Notes: generated by a model not told the origin, from the letters alone. A DNA stretch of 64,000 bases from Haliscomenobacter sp. (GCA_016713275.1 JADJPL010000014.1:62001-126000); one strand, 5' to 3'. Positions 8,972-19,000 are shown, counted from the stretch's first letter. Program-made: numbers and translations.

Positions 8972-11900
8972 ATGAAAAAAACTTTGGGTAGTATTGACAT
9001 TAATCCTCTTTTCATCGGCGGCCGTTCTGGCGCAGCGGACGATCCGGGGGGTGGTGTCCGGCGCCAATGGGGAGCCCCTGATCGGCGCGAACGTGTTGGT
9101 TAAAGGGACTTCGATAGGGGCAGTTACGGACATTGACGGGGCATTCGCTCTTGAACTGCCTGCGGGCGCTACGACGCTGGAAGTAAGCTACACGGGGTTT
9201 GAAACGCTGGATGTGGAGATTACGCCAAGTAATCAGTATACGATTACCCTCCAGGAGGCTGCTATTGGTCTGGAAGAGATCGTTGTAGTGGGATATGGCA
9301 CTCAGCAAAAGCGGGACGTGACCGGCTCAATCTACCAGGTGAAGGGGGACGCCATCTCTAACTTGGCAACGCCTGCCTTTGACCAGCAGCTAGCAGGCCG
9401 GGCTGCCGGGGTCCAGATCACGCCTCCGAGTGGTATTCTGGGCGCTCCTCCTCAAATCCGCATCCGGGGGGTAAACTCTATTTCTTCAGGAACAGGACCT
9501 CTGATCGTCGTGGATGGGGTGCCGATCCTGAGCGGTGACCGTGGCGGGTTTACTCCTGTGAATGCATTGGGGGATATCAACCCCGCCGATATTGCATCAT
9601 TTGAGATCCTTAAGGACGGCGCCGCTACGGCAATTTATGGCTCAAGGGCTTCCAATGGGGTCATCCTGATTACGACCAAGAAAGGCAGTCAGGGAAAGGC
9701 TAAATTCAACTACGATGCTTATTTGGGTATGGCTCAGGCCACGAACCTGTTCGAGCTGTTGGATGCTGAAGAATTTGTTCTCATCCAGAACGAAAAGAAC
9801 AAGAACGCAGGGGGCACTTCAGATATCGCCGTGCTTCAGCGCGATGCGGATGGAAATACCGTGCAAACGGATTGGATGGACGTTGTTTTCCGGAATGCGC
9901 TTCAGCAAAACCACGTGTTCTCGGTAAACGGCGGGACGGAAGCAACCAAATATTACTTCTCTCTTGGTTTTAGCAACCAGGAAGGGGTAGCCGTTGGCAA
10001 TAGCCTGAGCCGGTATACTTTCCGTGCAAACCTGGATCAAAAGGTCAACAATTGGTTAAAGATCGGATTTAACAGTGGGGTTACCCGCCAATCCAACTAT
10101 GGGTTGCTCACTGGTTCGAACAACCTTTCCGGTAACACCTTTGGCGCCATGCGGATGTTCCCCAATGTAGCCGTTTATGACCCCAATGACCCAACCGGTT
10201 ACAATATCGATGACGCCAACGCAAGAACCCTGGGCCGCGGCGCCAACACGATTGAAATCGCTAATGGTATTCCGAACATTCGATTTGTGATTGATAACGA
10301 CAGGAGGGAGTCCTTCACCTGGCGTTTATTGGGCAATGTTTTTGCTGATGTGAACCTGGCAAAAGGGTTAATCTTCCGCACTCAGCTTGGTGTGGATGGA
10401 AGCTATGTGGACGATCTGCTTTGGCAGGATCCGCGCCACGGCGATGGGTTTTCCGCCAATGGCCGGATATCTCAGGCATATTCTCCGTTTACCCGCTGGA
10501 ACTGGCAAAATATTCTGAATTACAACAACAAGTTTGGTGAGAACCACAATGTAGGGATAACCCTTGTTCAGGAGTACCAGAAACAGCGTTCCACGTTCTT
10601 CCAAACTACGGTAACGGATATCTCCGACCTATACTTCCAGGAAAACATCGTCAGCGGCACGTTCGCTAACCAAACCTCTGCAGGTGGGATTTCCGAAAAC
10701 GGGATCGCTTCTTACTTAGGGCGCGTCAATTACAACTTCGCCAATAAATACTACCTCAGCGCCTCTATTCGGCGGGATGCTTTGTCTGCTTTGCCGGAAG
10801 CTAACCGGGTAGGCTATTTCCCGGGCGGGTCGTTCGCGTGGAGGGTTTCTGAAGAACCATTCTGGGGAGGGTTCAAAAATGTAATCTCCGATCTGAGAAT
10901 TCGCGGTTCTTTTGCAGAGGTAGGCAACACGGCCATCGGCAACTATCCTTACATCGGTTCCTATAGCTCCGCCCAATATGGCTCCCAAAACGGGATTGCT
11001 TACAGCAACTTTGGCAACGATCAACTCAAATGGGAAGCGCAGAAAAAATACGATGCAGGCTTGGATATTGGATTGCTGGACAACCGGATCAACGTCTCTG
11101 CTGCCTACTGGTATCAGGACAACGACGATATCATATTACAAGCGCCTACCGCCCCATCCGTTGGTATTCCTGGAAACAGCATCAGCCAAAACATTGGACG
11201 CGTAACGAATAGTGGGATCGAAGTAACACTGGATGCGGTAGTGGTGAGTACTGGCAAATTCCGTTGGAGCTCGAACCTTAACTTCTCCACCCAAAATAAC
11301 GAAGTGAAGGAACTGGTGAATAATCAAGATATAACGGGTGAATTTAACATCATCCGGGTTGGCGAATCCATCAACTCTATTTATGGGTTTGAATATTACG
11401 GGGTTAATCCTGCCAATGGCAACCCGGTTTATTACAAAATCGACGGCACTCCTGTCGAGCAGGAAATCAGCAACGGGCAATACTACAAATTTGATCCAAA
11501 CAACCCGGGAGTTCGGGGTGAAGTTACTACCTTATCTCAAACAACTGATCGAAAAATCCTGGGTAGCGCGCTGCCTACATGGTTTGGCGGTTTTGATAAT
11601 AACCTCACTTTTGGGAATTTTGATGCCAATATCTTCATCCGCTTCTCCGGAGGGAACATGATCGTAAACCGGACAGAGGTAGACCTCGTGGAACAAAGTT
11701 TTAACAATAACGGCAAATCCATCCTTGGCCGTTGGCAAAGCGCCCAAAACACTGGAGACGGTAAGACCCCGAAACTGGTACTCAACCAGCAAGCCAGGGT
11801 TAACGTGGCGAATACCACCCGCTTCGTTGAAAAAGGCGACTTTGTGCGTTTCGGCAATCTCTCTTTGGGGTATACGCTTCCAAAGAATTTGACCCGCAGA

Positions 11901-12065
11901 CTTACGATTGACCGGCTGCGTCTATATATCCAGGCTCAGAACATTCTGACGATAACTGGCTATAATGGCCTTGATCCGGAAACGAATACCAATGGGTTCG
12001 GTGTGGACTTTAACGGTAACCCACAGCAACGCGTATTTACGTTTGGTTTGAACCTTGGTTTCTAA
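8972..12065 (+). CDS. SusC/RagA-type TonB-dependent receptor (start region out of frame by one base)
   Basis: About 1030 residues. The body reads openly from 8994: CarboxypepD-reg-like domain (TIRGVVSGANGEPLIGANVLVKG), GLEEIVVVGYGTQQKRDVTGS, plug with DGAATAIYGSRASNGVILITTKKG, barrel ending RVFTFGLNLGF. The only ATG that fits the gene start is at 8972, but it is one base out of frame. If the A7 run at 8975-8981 is read as A6, the N terminus becomes MKKLWVVLTLILFSS..., a perfect signal peptide joining the open frame. Either the run carries a one-base insertion error or the gene is out of phase at a slippable homopolymer. TTG at 8994 would give only half a signal peptide. Followed after 13 bp by the SusD gene. 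Confidence 0.9.
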
Positions 12066-12078
12066 TTCTTAAAACTTA

Positions 12079-13670
12079 ATGGTTATGAACAAATTAATGA
12101 TATTAAGAAAATCGCTCATCTTCCTTGCTGTCCTGCTGATCGCAGGCCTCTTTCCCGCTTGCGAAAAGGATACAACGGATTTATTGCCCTTCGACCGGCT
12201 TACGGACGTATTGGCGTTTGATACGCCTAAACGGGTAGAATTGTCCATGGTAGGGGTATATGACGCCGCTCAAAGCGGTTTTTATGCGGGCGGAGCAGTC
12301 CGTGGGTATCCCTTCGGCGCAGCTAATGTGGAACAGGGGGATAACCGGGGGGAAGATATGCTCAATGTTGCCACGTTTTATGCAATTACTTATGAGGCAA
12401 CCTATAATCCCACCACCGCGAATAATGACTTTCACTGGCAAACCTTGTATTCATTGATCAACCGCGCCAATATTGTGATCGAGGGAGTGCAGAATGCAGC
12501 GACAAAAGGAATAATCACCGATGCCCAAGCGAAGGCTTACGAAGGGGAAGCCCGTTTCCTTCGGGCATTGGCGCACCATGAGTTGTTGATCCATTTTGCC
12601 AGGCCTTATAAGCACACCGCAGGCGCTACGCATCTGGGCGTCCCTTATCGCACCACGCCGGTTAATACTACCGATAATTTAAATGAAGCAGTAGCAAAAT
12701 CGCGTAATACAGTAAAAGAGTGCTACGACCTAATGTTCGCAGATTTGAATTTTGCCGAGCAAAACCTACCAGAAAAACGTTCGGGTTCTCAGCAAATTTC
12801 CCGGGTGACGCAGGGGGCTGCAATTGCTCTTAAGACCCGCCTTTACCTCCATACGGGAGATTGGGCTAATGTGGTGACCGAAGGGAATAAGCTCCTTACC
12901 AAGGCTACCTACAAATTGACCGCTACTCCGGAAGGTCCTTTTGCCGGTTATACTTCGAACACGGAATCCGTTTTTTCTATAGAAAATTCTCAAGCGGATA
13001 ACTCAGGTGTAAACGGCGCTCTTCCCGTCATGTATAGCATAGCGCCTGGGCGTGCTTTGGTTGCGATTAGTCCGATTATCTGGAATGCACCCTTCTGGGA
13101 TGCGACCGATTTACGTCGCACCCAACTGGCCAAAAACAATGGCCGCGCTTGGTTCTCTCACAAGTACCGCAATATCACTACGCAGGATGATTGGAACCCA
13201 ATTCTCCGTTACGCGGAGGTATTGCTTAACGTTGCAGAAGCCCAGTCCCGTCAGGGTAAAATGCCAGAAGCGCTTGCTTTGTTAAACCAGGTAAGAAACC
13301 GCGCAGTTACGGACGTAGCCAAGCAATATACCGATGCCAGCTTTGCTGATGCTATAGCTATGACGAAAGCCATCCTGAACGAACGCAGAATTGAATTTCT
13401 GGGAGAAGGCAGGAGATGGGCGGATATCCATCGGCTTGCATTGGATCCGGATTTTCCACAGGCGGTATTCCTAAGAAAGTTCGTTACAACAATACCACTT
13501 TTGCCAGTTGGTCCCCTGGCAAAGACTACGACGCTAATGGCAACTATATTGGGGCTGCGGCTACTCTGGCTGCAATTCCTTACGACGATTATCGGTTCAT
13601 TTGGCCGCTTCCAACGGCTGAGTTGAATACAAATCCCACCTTGGCTGCTCAGCAGAACCCGGGGTATTGA
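12079..13670 (+). CDS. SusD/RagB-type outer-membrane lipoprotein (frameshifted near 13456)
   Basis: About 530 residues. Signal peptide with lipobox LFPAC near residue 28 and acidic linker EKDTTDLLPFDRL; helical SusD signatures (YEGEARFLRALAHHELLIHFARPY, LKTRLYLHTGDWANVVTEGN) and the RagB C-terminal region (LRYAEVLLNVAEAQSRQGKM, ILNERRIEFLGEGRRWADIHRL). At 13456-13457 CC should be CCC: restoring one C joins LALDPDFP to TGGIPKKVRYN and leads to the correct family ending WPLPTAELNTNPTLAAQQNPGY at 13670. As written, the frame would run to 13626 with an unrelated tail. ATG 12085 is an alternative start. Partner of the SusC gene upstream; substrate unknown. Confidence 0.9.
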
Positions 13671-13750
13671 CCGAAAAAGGGTTTCGTGGAAATGTTAATG
13701 GACGTAGCTTTAGGATCTTTCCAATAGCGTTTCCATAATCTTTCCGAATT

Positions 13751-13797
13751 GCCTTGGCACGCAGATGCAAATCCTCTGCTGCCAAGGCAGTTTTTTT
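13751..13797 (+). terminator. Rho-independent terminator after SusD
   Basis: A 10-bp perfect stem TGCCTTGGCA / TGCCAAGGCA with a loop of about 19 nt is followed by g then seven T. It lies about 80 bp past the stop of the second SusD gene. Confidence 0.8.
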
Positions 13798-13873
13798 ATT
13801 TTTACGTATGTCAAACCCAAAACACCGCCGCTTCCTCAAAAAGCCTGTCTACCCTGGTGGGGACCGAGCACTC

Positions 13874-13944
13874 CGCAACCCCGCAACTTCGCAACCCCGC
13901 AACTTCGCAACCCCGCAACTTCGCAACCCCGCAACTTCGCAACC
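13874..13944. repeat. 16-bp tandem array between SusD and xerC
   Basis: Four exact copies of cgcaaccccgcaactt plus a partial copy. No spacers, so not a CRISPR. Each copy is itself two similar 8-mers. Lies in a stretch of about 390 bases without a gene (13671-14058), which otherwise holds only the terminator above and an unremarkable 110-bp leader. Confidence 0.95.
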
Positions 13945-14058
13945 TTTTATACTTGCCTCTTTCAAAAAAAAAATCCTACATTAACCCTTGAAGAACAAGA
14001 TCCGTTGAGAACGATGGGCGCGCGGTCCCCAGGCGGGCGCTGAAAGAACATAACGTGC

Positions 14059-14960
14059 ATGAACATTGACCGTTTTTGCAATACCTTCATTACGAAAAGC
14101 GATTTTCTCCCCATACCGCTGCGGCTTACCGCAATGACCTGGAGCAATTCCGGCAGTTTCTCCAAACCACGTACGGCCTTTTGGAGATGCAGGAATTGAG
14201 TCCGTTCCACGTCCGTTCCTGGGTGGTGGAACTCGTCCGGGAAGGTCTGACGCCCAATTCGATCCGGAGGAAAGTTTCCGCATTAAAATCGTATTTCCGT
14301 TTCCTTCGCCGCCAGGGACAGGTACAGCACAATCCGCTGCAAGCCCTGCATACGCCCAAAACAGGCAAACGCCTTCCTTCGGTCGTTCCGGAAAAGGAGA
14401 TGCTTTCCTTGTTGGCCCAAACCCGGCAGGGCAGCGATTTTTCCAGCCTGCGCGATTCCCTGGCCCTGGAACTGCTCTACGGAACCGGCATGCGGCGGGC
14501 AGAACTGATCCAGCTTTCGCCCTCCTCTGCCGATCTGGACCAGTTGCAACTGCGCGTCCTGGGCAAGGGCAATAAGGAGCGCCTCATACCCATCAGCGCC
14601 AGCCTTGGGCAATTGATCGCAAGGTATGTGCGCGTCCGGGCCCAGGCGTTTCCGGATGCCGGCGATGGCGCCCTTTTGCTGACCGACAAAGGGCAGCCGA
14701 TGTACCCCAAATTCCTCTACCATCTGGTGCGCCGCTACCTGACGTCCATCCCGGCCGCCGAGCAGCGCAGTCCCCACGTCTTGCGCCATTCATTTGCCAC
14801 CCATCTGGCCGACCATGGCGCCGACCTCAACGCGATTAAAACCTTGCTGGGCCACGCCAACCTGGCGGCAACCCAGATTTACACGCATCATACGATGGAG
14901 CGCCTGCGGGCTATTTACCAGCAGGCCCACCCTAAAGCGAAAATAGACGATGGAGGTTAG
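14059..14960 (+). CDS. xerC: Tyrosine recombinase XerC (T-run frameshift at start)
   Basis: About 300 residues. With the T5 run at 14073-14077 read as T6 the protein begins MNIDRFLQYLHYEKRFSPHTAAAYRNDLEQF, the normal Xer N terminus; as written the frame opens only from a TTG at 14076. The core-binding domain is followed by the catalytic domain with LLYGTGMRRAELIQL (Arg I), GKGNKERLIPI (Lys), HVLRHSFATHL (HxLRH), LLGHANLAATQIYTHH (His/Trp position) and the Tyr nucleophile in IYTH. Cuts at dif with XerD to resolve chromosome dimers. The location beside hpf and tuf is the one I associate with XerC rather than XerD in Bacteroidota. Confidence 0.9.
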
Positions 14961-15040
14961 ATGTTAGACTTTAGACTTTAGATGTTCGGTAAGCTGCTTT
15001 TCTAACGTCTAAGGTCTAAAGGCTAACGTCTAAAAATAGA
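14956..15040. repeat. Inverted arrays of ttagac / gtctaa words
   Basis: Between xerC and hpf. The first half repeats 'ttaga(c/t)' five times (14957-14990) and the second half repeats its complement 'gtctaa' (15005-15035), so the RNA could fold into an imperfect hairpin. No gene here. Confidence 0.75.
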
Positions 15041-15067
15041 TTTGTTCACGTTACAAAATCCCGTTCT

Positions 15068-15364
15068 ATGAAAGTGTACACCGAAGCGGTTCAATTCAAA
15101 GCCGACCAGAAGCTGCTCGATTTTATTGAAAAAAAGCTGAGCAAAATGGAGGTGTTTTTTGATCGGATCATCAATGCCCGCGTGGTGCTGAAACTGGAAA
15201 ACTCCGGGCAGGTCAGGGACAAAGTGGTGGAAGTGCGGCTGAATGTTCCCGGGGAAACCCTTTTGGCTACTTCCGTGAGCAAAACCTTTGAGGCGTCGGT
15301 CGACGAGGCATTGGATTCACTTAAGCGCCAGATCCAACGGTATAAAGAGAAAATCAGGCCATAG
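15068..15364 (+). CDS. hpf: Ribosome hibernation promoting factor (short HPF/YfiA type)
   Basis: 98 residues covering one HPF/RaiA domain: MKVYTEAVQFKADQKLLDFIEKKLSKMEVFFDRI, then VVLKLENSGQVRDKVVEVRLNVPGETLLATSVSKTFEASVDEALDSLKRQI. The beta-alpha-beta-beta-beta-alpha order and the Lys-rich helix end (YKEKIRP) match short HPF, which binds the 30S decoding centre and dimerises or silences ribosomes in stationary phase. It lacks the C-terminal extension of long HPF. Its place between xerC and the tRNA-tuf cluster is conserved in the phylum. Confidence 0.95.
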   Translation: MKVYTEAVQFKADQKLLDFIEKKLSKMEVFFDRIINARVVLKLENSGQVRDKVVEVRLNVPGETLLATSVSKTFEASVDEALDSLKRQIQRYKEKIRP

Positions 15365-15365
15365 C

Positions 15366-15453
15366 GAGCTGGCTAAAAGGCCGTTTTCGCCCTCGGTACC
15401 AAAAAATAAAAGGTCACGCCGGGAGCAAAGATCGGTCTTTTGAGACTGCCCTC
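15366..15453. mobile_element. MITE-like element, copy E (88 bp, no central palindrome)
   Basis: The right end, ...ggtcttttgagactgccctc, matches the ends of the other copies (29252, 49613, 52407, 62639). The left end gagctggctaaaaggccg is a decayed version of the same terminus in inverted orientation. The internal 'aaaaaataaaaggtcacgccgggagcaaagatc' matches the right half of copy A. It lies two bases after the hpf stop. Confidence 0.65.
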
Positions 15454-15472
15454 TGGCTTTAGAATAAACCGG

Positions 15473-15526
15473 AGGACAAAACCAACGGGGCCGGGAACAA
15501 ATTCCCGGCCCCGTTGGTTTTGTCCT
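15473..15526. terminator. Perfect 25-bp hairpin after hpf, before the tRNA promoter
   Basis: A perfect inverted repeat: arms 15473-15497 and 15502-15526, loop CAAA. The GC-rich core (cggggccggg) makes it very stable. A T6-T7 run begins about 13 bases past the right arm. It separates the xerC-hpf unit from the tRNA-tuf transcription unit and most likely ends the former. Confidence 0.75.
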
Positions 15527-15605
15527 CTCCAGCGCTAGGTTTTTTTAGTTGAATAGGCTATCTTTGCATCCACGATTGAAAAATTGTACATTCTCTAAAC
15601 TTTTT

Positions 15606-15636
15606 TTTGCAGTTGTCGTTAAAGGGCCTATCTTTG
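15606..15636 (+). promoter_or_regulatory. Bacteroidota-type promoter for the tRNA-tuf unit
   Basis: TTTG (15606-15609), a 19-base spacer, then TATCTTTG (15629-15636): an exact fit to the TTTG-N19-TAnnTTTG consensus of the phylum's primary sigma factor. A second TATCTTTG at 15559-15566 without a clear upstream box may be a tandem promoter. The first tRNA begins about 85 bases downstream. Confidence 0.8.
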
Positions 15637-15720
15637 CAATCGCTTTGAGAAAATGATCTCAAAAAGCGTTTTTTGAAGCAAAACCGGGTTCTGCGAAACG
15701 CGCCTCCGAGCCACAAAGCA

Positions 15721-15793
15721 GCCAGCATAGCTCAGTTGGTAGAGCAGCTGATTTGTAATCAGCTGGTCGGGGGTTCGAGTCCCTCTGCTGGCT
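15721..15793 (+). tRNA. tRNA-Thr (TGT)
   Basis: Acceptor arms gccagca/tgctggc pair; D loop agctcagttggtagagc; anticodon loop tttgtaa with TGT; T arm ggggttcgagtcccc-like. CCA is encoded at 15794-15796. Confidence 0.97.
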
Positions 15794-15883
15794 CCAGGTT
15801 ATCAGGCGGGCAGGCAGCCGGAACGCGGGAACGGAGGTTTCAAAAACATGCCGGCTGGAAGCCGGACATGCGTTGACATACCT

Positions 15884-15966
15884 GGGGGTTCGCCGGAGTG
15901 GGAGAGCCGGGCCAGACTGTAAATCTGGTGCTTTTAGCTGAGTGGGTTCGAATCCAACAACCCCCA
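15884..15966 (+). tRNA. tRNA-Tyr (GTA)
   Basis: Class II tRNA: acceptor gggggtt/aaccccc, anticodon loop actgtaaat with GTA, long variable arm (tggtgcttttagctgag), T loop ggttcgaatcc. 83 nt. Confidence 0.95.
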
Positions 15967-16034
15967 CATGTTTAAGTGCGCAGGCGCTTTTTCGCATGCT
16001 CGTCATGCGATTTGGGGCCTACGCATTTATATTA

Positions 16035-16107
16035 GCGGGTGTAGCTCAGTTGGTAGAGCATCAGCCTTCCAAGCTGAGGGTCGCGGGTTCGAGTCTCGTC
16101 GCCCGCT
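16035..16107 (+). tRNA. tRNA-Gly (TCC)
   Basis: Acceptor gcgggtg pairs with cgcccgc; anticodon loop cttccaa gives TCC; canonical D and T arms. CCA is not encoded. Confidence 0.96.
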
Positions 16108-16143
16108 CATTTTTTGTGGTAGCGGAAACGCTGCCCACGCATT

Positions 16144-16215
<72 letters not shown>

Positions 16216-16271
16216 CCAGGTATTTTGGGCTGTTTTTTTGATCACTAACTTCATATCCAAAATTCTATACG

Positions 16272-17468
16272 ATGGCTAAGGGAAAATTTGAACGGACAAA
16301 ACCTCACGTAAACATCGGCACCATCGGTCACGTTGACCACGGTAAGACGACGCTGACTGCTGCGATCACGATGGTTTTGGCGGAGGCCGGCCTTGCTGAA
16401 AAGCGCGATTACGACTCGATCGACGCTGCTCCTGAAGAAAAAGAGCGTGGTATTACGATCAATACCGCGCACGTGGAATATCAAACGCAGAAACGTCACT
16501 ATGCGCACGTAGATTGCCCCGGCCACGCCGACTACGTGAAGAACATGGTTACGGGCGCCGCTCAGATGGATGGCGCTATTCTCGTCGTTGCCGCTACCGA
16601 CGGCCCGATGCCTCAAACCCGCGAGCACATCCTGCTGGCTCGCCAGGTAGGCGTTCCGCGTATTGTCGTGTTCATGAACAAAGTGGACCTCGTCGACGAT
16701 GAAGAAATGTTGGAACTGGTGGAAATGGAAGTTCGCGAACTTCTGGACACTTACCAGTTTGATGGCGATAATACCAGCGTGATCAAAGGATCTGCGCTGA
16801 AAGCTCTCGAAGGCGATCCTAAATACGTTCAAGCTATCCACGACCTGATGGATGCCGTTGACAACGAGATCCCCGAGCCTGTCCGTCTGGTAGACCAGCC
16901 CTTCCTGATGCCGATCGAAGACGTGTTCTCTATCACAGGCCGCGGTACGGTGGCCACTGGCCGGATCGAGCGCGGCGTGATCAACGTTGGCGAATCCGTC
17001 GAGATCGTTGGTATGATGAAGCCGGGCGAAAAGCCGCTGACTTCTACGGTTACTGGGGTGGAAATGTTCCGCAAACTGCTCGACCGCGGAGAAGCTGGCG
17101 ACAACGCCGGTCTGCTGCTGCGCGGTATTGAAAAGACCCAAATCCGCCGTGGGATGGTTATCTGCGCGCCAAACTCCGTGAAGCCGCATATGAAGTTCAA
17201 GTGCGAGGTGTACGTTCTTAGCAAAGACGAAGGCGGCCGCCATACGCCGTTCTTCAACGGCTACCGCCCGCAGTTCTACTTCCGTACGACGGACGTTACC
17301 GGAGATTGCATGCTCCCTGGCGGCGTTGAAATGGTAATGCCTGGCGATAACGTCTCTTTGGAAGTGAATCTCCTGAGCCCTATCGCTATGGAAAAAGGTC
17401 TCCGCTTCGCTATCCGCGAAGGTGGCCGCACCGTTGGTGCTGGTCAGGTAACTGAGATCCTCGATTAA
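16272..17468 (+). CDS. tuf: Elongation factor Tu
   Basis: 398 residues, full length. GTPase motifs: GHVDHGKT (G1, about 19-26), the RGITI switch I, DCPGHADYVKNM (G3), NKVDLVDD (G4) and a SALK-type G5 (GSALKALEG); then domains II and III ending RFAIREGGRTVGAGQVTEILD. Delivers aminoacyl-tRNA to the ribosome. Located between tRNA-Thr and tRNA-Trp, and likely co-transcribed with the upstream tRNAs from the promoter near 15606. Confidence 0.99.
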   Translation: MAKGKFERTKPHVNIGTIGHVDHGKTTLTAAITMVLAEAGLAEKRDYDSIDAAPEEKERGITINTAHVEYQTQKRHYAHVDCPGHADYVKNMVTGAAQMDGAILVVAATDGPMPQTREHILLARQVGVPRIVVFMNKVDLVDDEEMLELVEMEVRELLDTYQFDGDNTSVIKGSALKALEGDPKYVQAIHDLMDAVDNEIPEPVRLVDQPFLMPIEDVFSITGRGTVATGRIERGVINVGESVEIVGMMKPGEKPLTSTVTGVEMFRKLLDRGEAGDNAGLLLRGIEKTQIRRGMVICAPNSVKPHMKFKCEVYVLSKDEGGRHTPFFNGYRPQFYFRTTDVTGDCMLPGGVEMVMPGDNVSLEVNLLSPIAMEKGLRFAIREGGRTVGAGQVTEILD

Positions 17469-17474
17469 TCGCGC

Positions 17475-17551
17475 GAGCCCTTTGAGGGCTCCTGGATATA
17501 TGGAATTTCCAGTAGAGGGTGTCTCCAATGATTTATTGAGACATCCTCTAC
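17475..17551 (+). terminator. Two hairpins after tuf
   Basis: A short hairpin gagccct-ttg-agggctc (17475-17491) is followed by a longer 14-bp stem, gtagaggg.tgtctc / gagaca.cctctac (17512-17551), with one G-T pair. Neither has a strong T tract. They may limit read-through or mark processing before tRNA-Trp, which starts 11 bases later. Confidence 0.5.
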
Positions 17552-17561
17552 CATTCTTTAA

Positions 17562-17634
17562 ACGGGCATAGCTCAAGTGGTAGAGCGACGGTCTCCAAAA
17601 CCGTAGGCTGAGGGTTCGAGTCCTTCTGCCCGTG
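17562..17634 (+). tRNA. tRNA-Trp (CCA)
   Basis: Acceptor acgggca pairs with tgcccgt; anticodon loop ctccaaa gives CCA; CCA tail encoded at 17635-17637. Placed between tuf and secE, the usual Bacteroidota position. Confidence 0.97.
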
Positions 17635-17668
17635 CCACAAAATGAGTTGTTGACGCATTGATCCAATT

Positions 17669-17857
17669 ATGGAAAGCATCAAAAAGTACGTAGTCGAAAG
17701 CTATAATGAATTGATCACTAAGGTGACCTGGCCAAACTGGGCCAACCTTCAAAGCAGTACCATCGTCGTCATCGTGGCTTCGGTGCTCTTCGCTTTGCTG
17801 GTGTTTGTAATGGATGTTATTTCCAAAACGGGCCTGAATCTGATCTACGGGATTTAA
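17669..17857 (+). CDS. secE: Preprotein translocase subunit SecE
   Basis: 62 residues: an amphipathic N-terminal helix with the signature ESYNELITKVTWPNWANL, then a single membrane helix (SSTIVVIVASVLFALLVFVMDVI). The short single-span form is usual in this phylum. Clamps the SecY channel. Followed by nusG after 22 bases. Confidence 0.97.
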   Translation: MESIKKYVVESYNELITKVTWPNWANLQSSTIVVIVASVLFALLVFVMDVISKTGLNLIYGI

Positions 17858-17879
17858 TTAACCACGAGAGGTAGGCGTC

Positions 17880-18428
17880 ATGTCGGAGGAAAAGCGGTGG
17901 TATTCTTTGCGGGTGATCAGCGGAAAAGAACGCAAAATCAAAGAACGGATTGAGAAGGAAATTCAGCTCAACAACTGGGGTGATTTTATTTCCCAAGTGC
18001 TTGTTCCTACGGAAAAGGTGTACAAGATTCGAAACGGCAAGAAAGTGATTTCCGAACGGAATATCTTGCCGGGATATATTCTTCTGGAGGCCCTCCCAAG
18101 TAAACTTTCGGGCGAAGTGATTCAGGAAATCGCCAATGTTCCCAATGTCATCCACTTCCTGGGGAAAAACACGCCTACGCCGATGAAGGAGTCGGATGCC
18201 AACCGGCTGCTCGGCAAAGTAGATGAAACGCAGGATGCTGCGGAATCCCTGATCGAACCGTTTATCGTGGGAGAAACCGTGAAGATCATCGACGGGCCGT
18301 TCACCGAGTTCATCGGCGACATTCAGGAAGTAAATGAGGAAAAGAAAAAGTTGAAGGTGATCGTCAAGATCTTCGGCCGCGGCACGGAGGTGGAGCTCAA
18401 CTTCATGCAGGTAGAAAAAGCGTCCTAA
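17880..18428 (+). CDS. nusG: Transcription termination/antitermination protein NusG
   Basis: 182 residues. NGN domain (WYSLRVISGKERKIKERIEKEI ... VLVPTEKVYKIRNGKKVISERNILPGYILLE) and a C-terminal KOW domain (FIVGETVKIIDGPFTEFIGDIQEVNEEKKKLKVIVKIFGRGTEVELNFMQVEK). Binds RNA polymerase and Rho or S10. In an operon with secE and the L11-L1 genes. Confidence 0.98.
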   Translation: MSEEKRWYSLRVISGKERKIKERIEKEIQLNNWGDFISQVLVPTEKVYKIRNGKKVISERNILPGYILLEALPSKLSGEVIQEIANVPNVIHFLGKNTPTPMKESDANRLLGKVDETQDAAESLIEPFIVGETVKIIDGPFTEFIGDIQEVNEEKKKLKVIVKIFGRGTEVELNFMQVEKAS

Positions 18429-18535
18429 CGATAAATTGTTGAAGCTTGTTCAGTGGCTTTTGTTCAGCCGGTCCATGCCGGGTGATTCGCTTCCCAAAGC
18501 CGTCTGTCCGGGCAAGGTTAAATCCAAAATGTAAC

Positions 18536-19000
18536 ATGGCAAAGGAAGTAGATGTTTATATCAAACTTCAGGTAAAAGGCGGTCAAGCCAACCCTGCGCC
18601 TCCAATCGGTCCGGCATTGGGTTCCAAAGGGGTGAATATCATGGAGTTCTGCAAGCGGTTTAACGCCGTAACCCAGGACAAAATGGGCAAGATCCTCCCT
18701 GTGGTAATCTCGGTGTACAAGGATAAATCCTTCGAATTCGTCATCAAAACGCCTCCCGCAGCCATCCAGCTGCTCGAAGCAGCCAAGGTGAAAACGGGTT
18801 CCGCCGAACCGAACCGGAAAAAAGTCGGTAAAGTTACCTGGGATCAGGTGCGCGCTATTGCCGAAGACAAAATGCCCGACCTCAACTGCTTTACCATTGA
18901 GTCCGCGATGAAAATGATCGCCGGTTCAGCCCGCAGTTTGGGGATCACCATTGAAGGCGAAGCGCCCTGGGCTACGGGGGAAAGCAGCTCCGACAACTAA
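18536..19000 (+). CDS. rplK: 50S ribosomal protein L11
   Basis: 154 residues. Opens MAKEVDVYIKLQVKGGQANPAPPIGPALGSKGVNIMEFCKRFN and ends in the C-terminal RNA-binding domain (NCFTIESAMKMIAGSARSLGITIEG). A tail of about 10 extra residues (EAPWATGESSSDN) goes beyond the usual end. Forms the stalk base at the GTPase centre. The ATG at 18536 matches the conserved N terminus. Confidence 0.98.
   Translation: MAKEVDVYIKLQVKGGQANPAPPIGPALGSKGVNIMEFCKRFNAVTQDKMGKILPVVISVYKDKSFEFVIKTPPAAIQLLEAAKVKTGSAEPNRKKVGKVTWDQVRAIAEDKMPDLNCFTIESAMKMIAGSARSLGITIEGEAPWATGESSSDN

Noticed and set aside
8900..9103. Short open frame starting at 8900 and passing through the SusC start
   Set aside because: Its downstream part is the out-of-frame reading of the SusC signal region; no RBS or domain.
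13874..13944. Possible CRISPR array
   Set aside because: Units are contiguous 16-mers with no spacers and no cas genes nearby.
3434..14000. A defined polysaccharide utilisation locus
   Set aside because: Two SusCD pairs are present but no glycosidase, sulfatase, polysaccharide lyase or dedicated regulator lies beside them.
16251..17666. 471-codon open frame antisense to tuf and tRNA-Trp
   Set aside because: Covers a tRNA and a highly conserved gene on the other strand; His/Val-rich shadow peptide.
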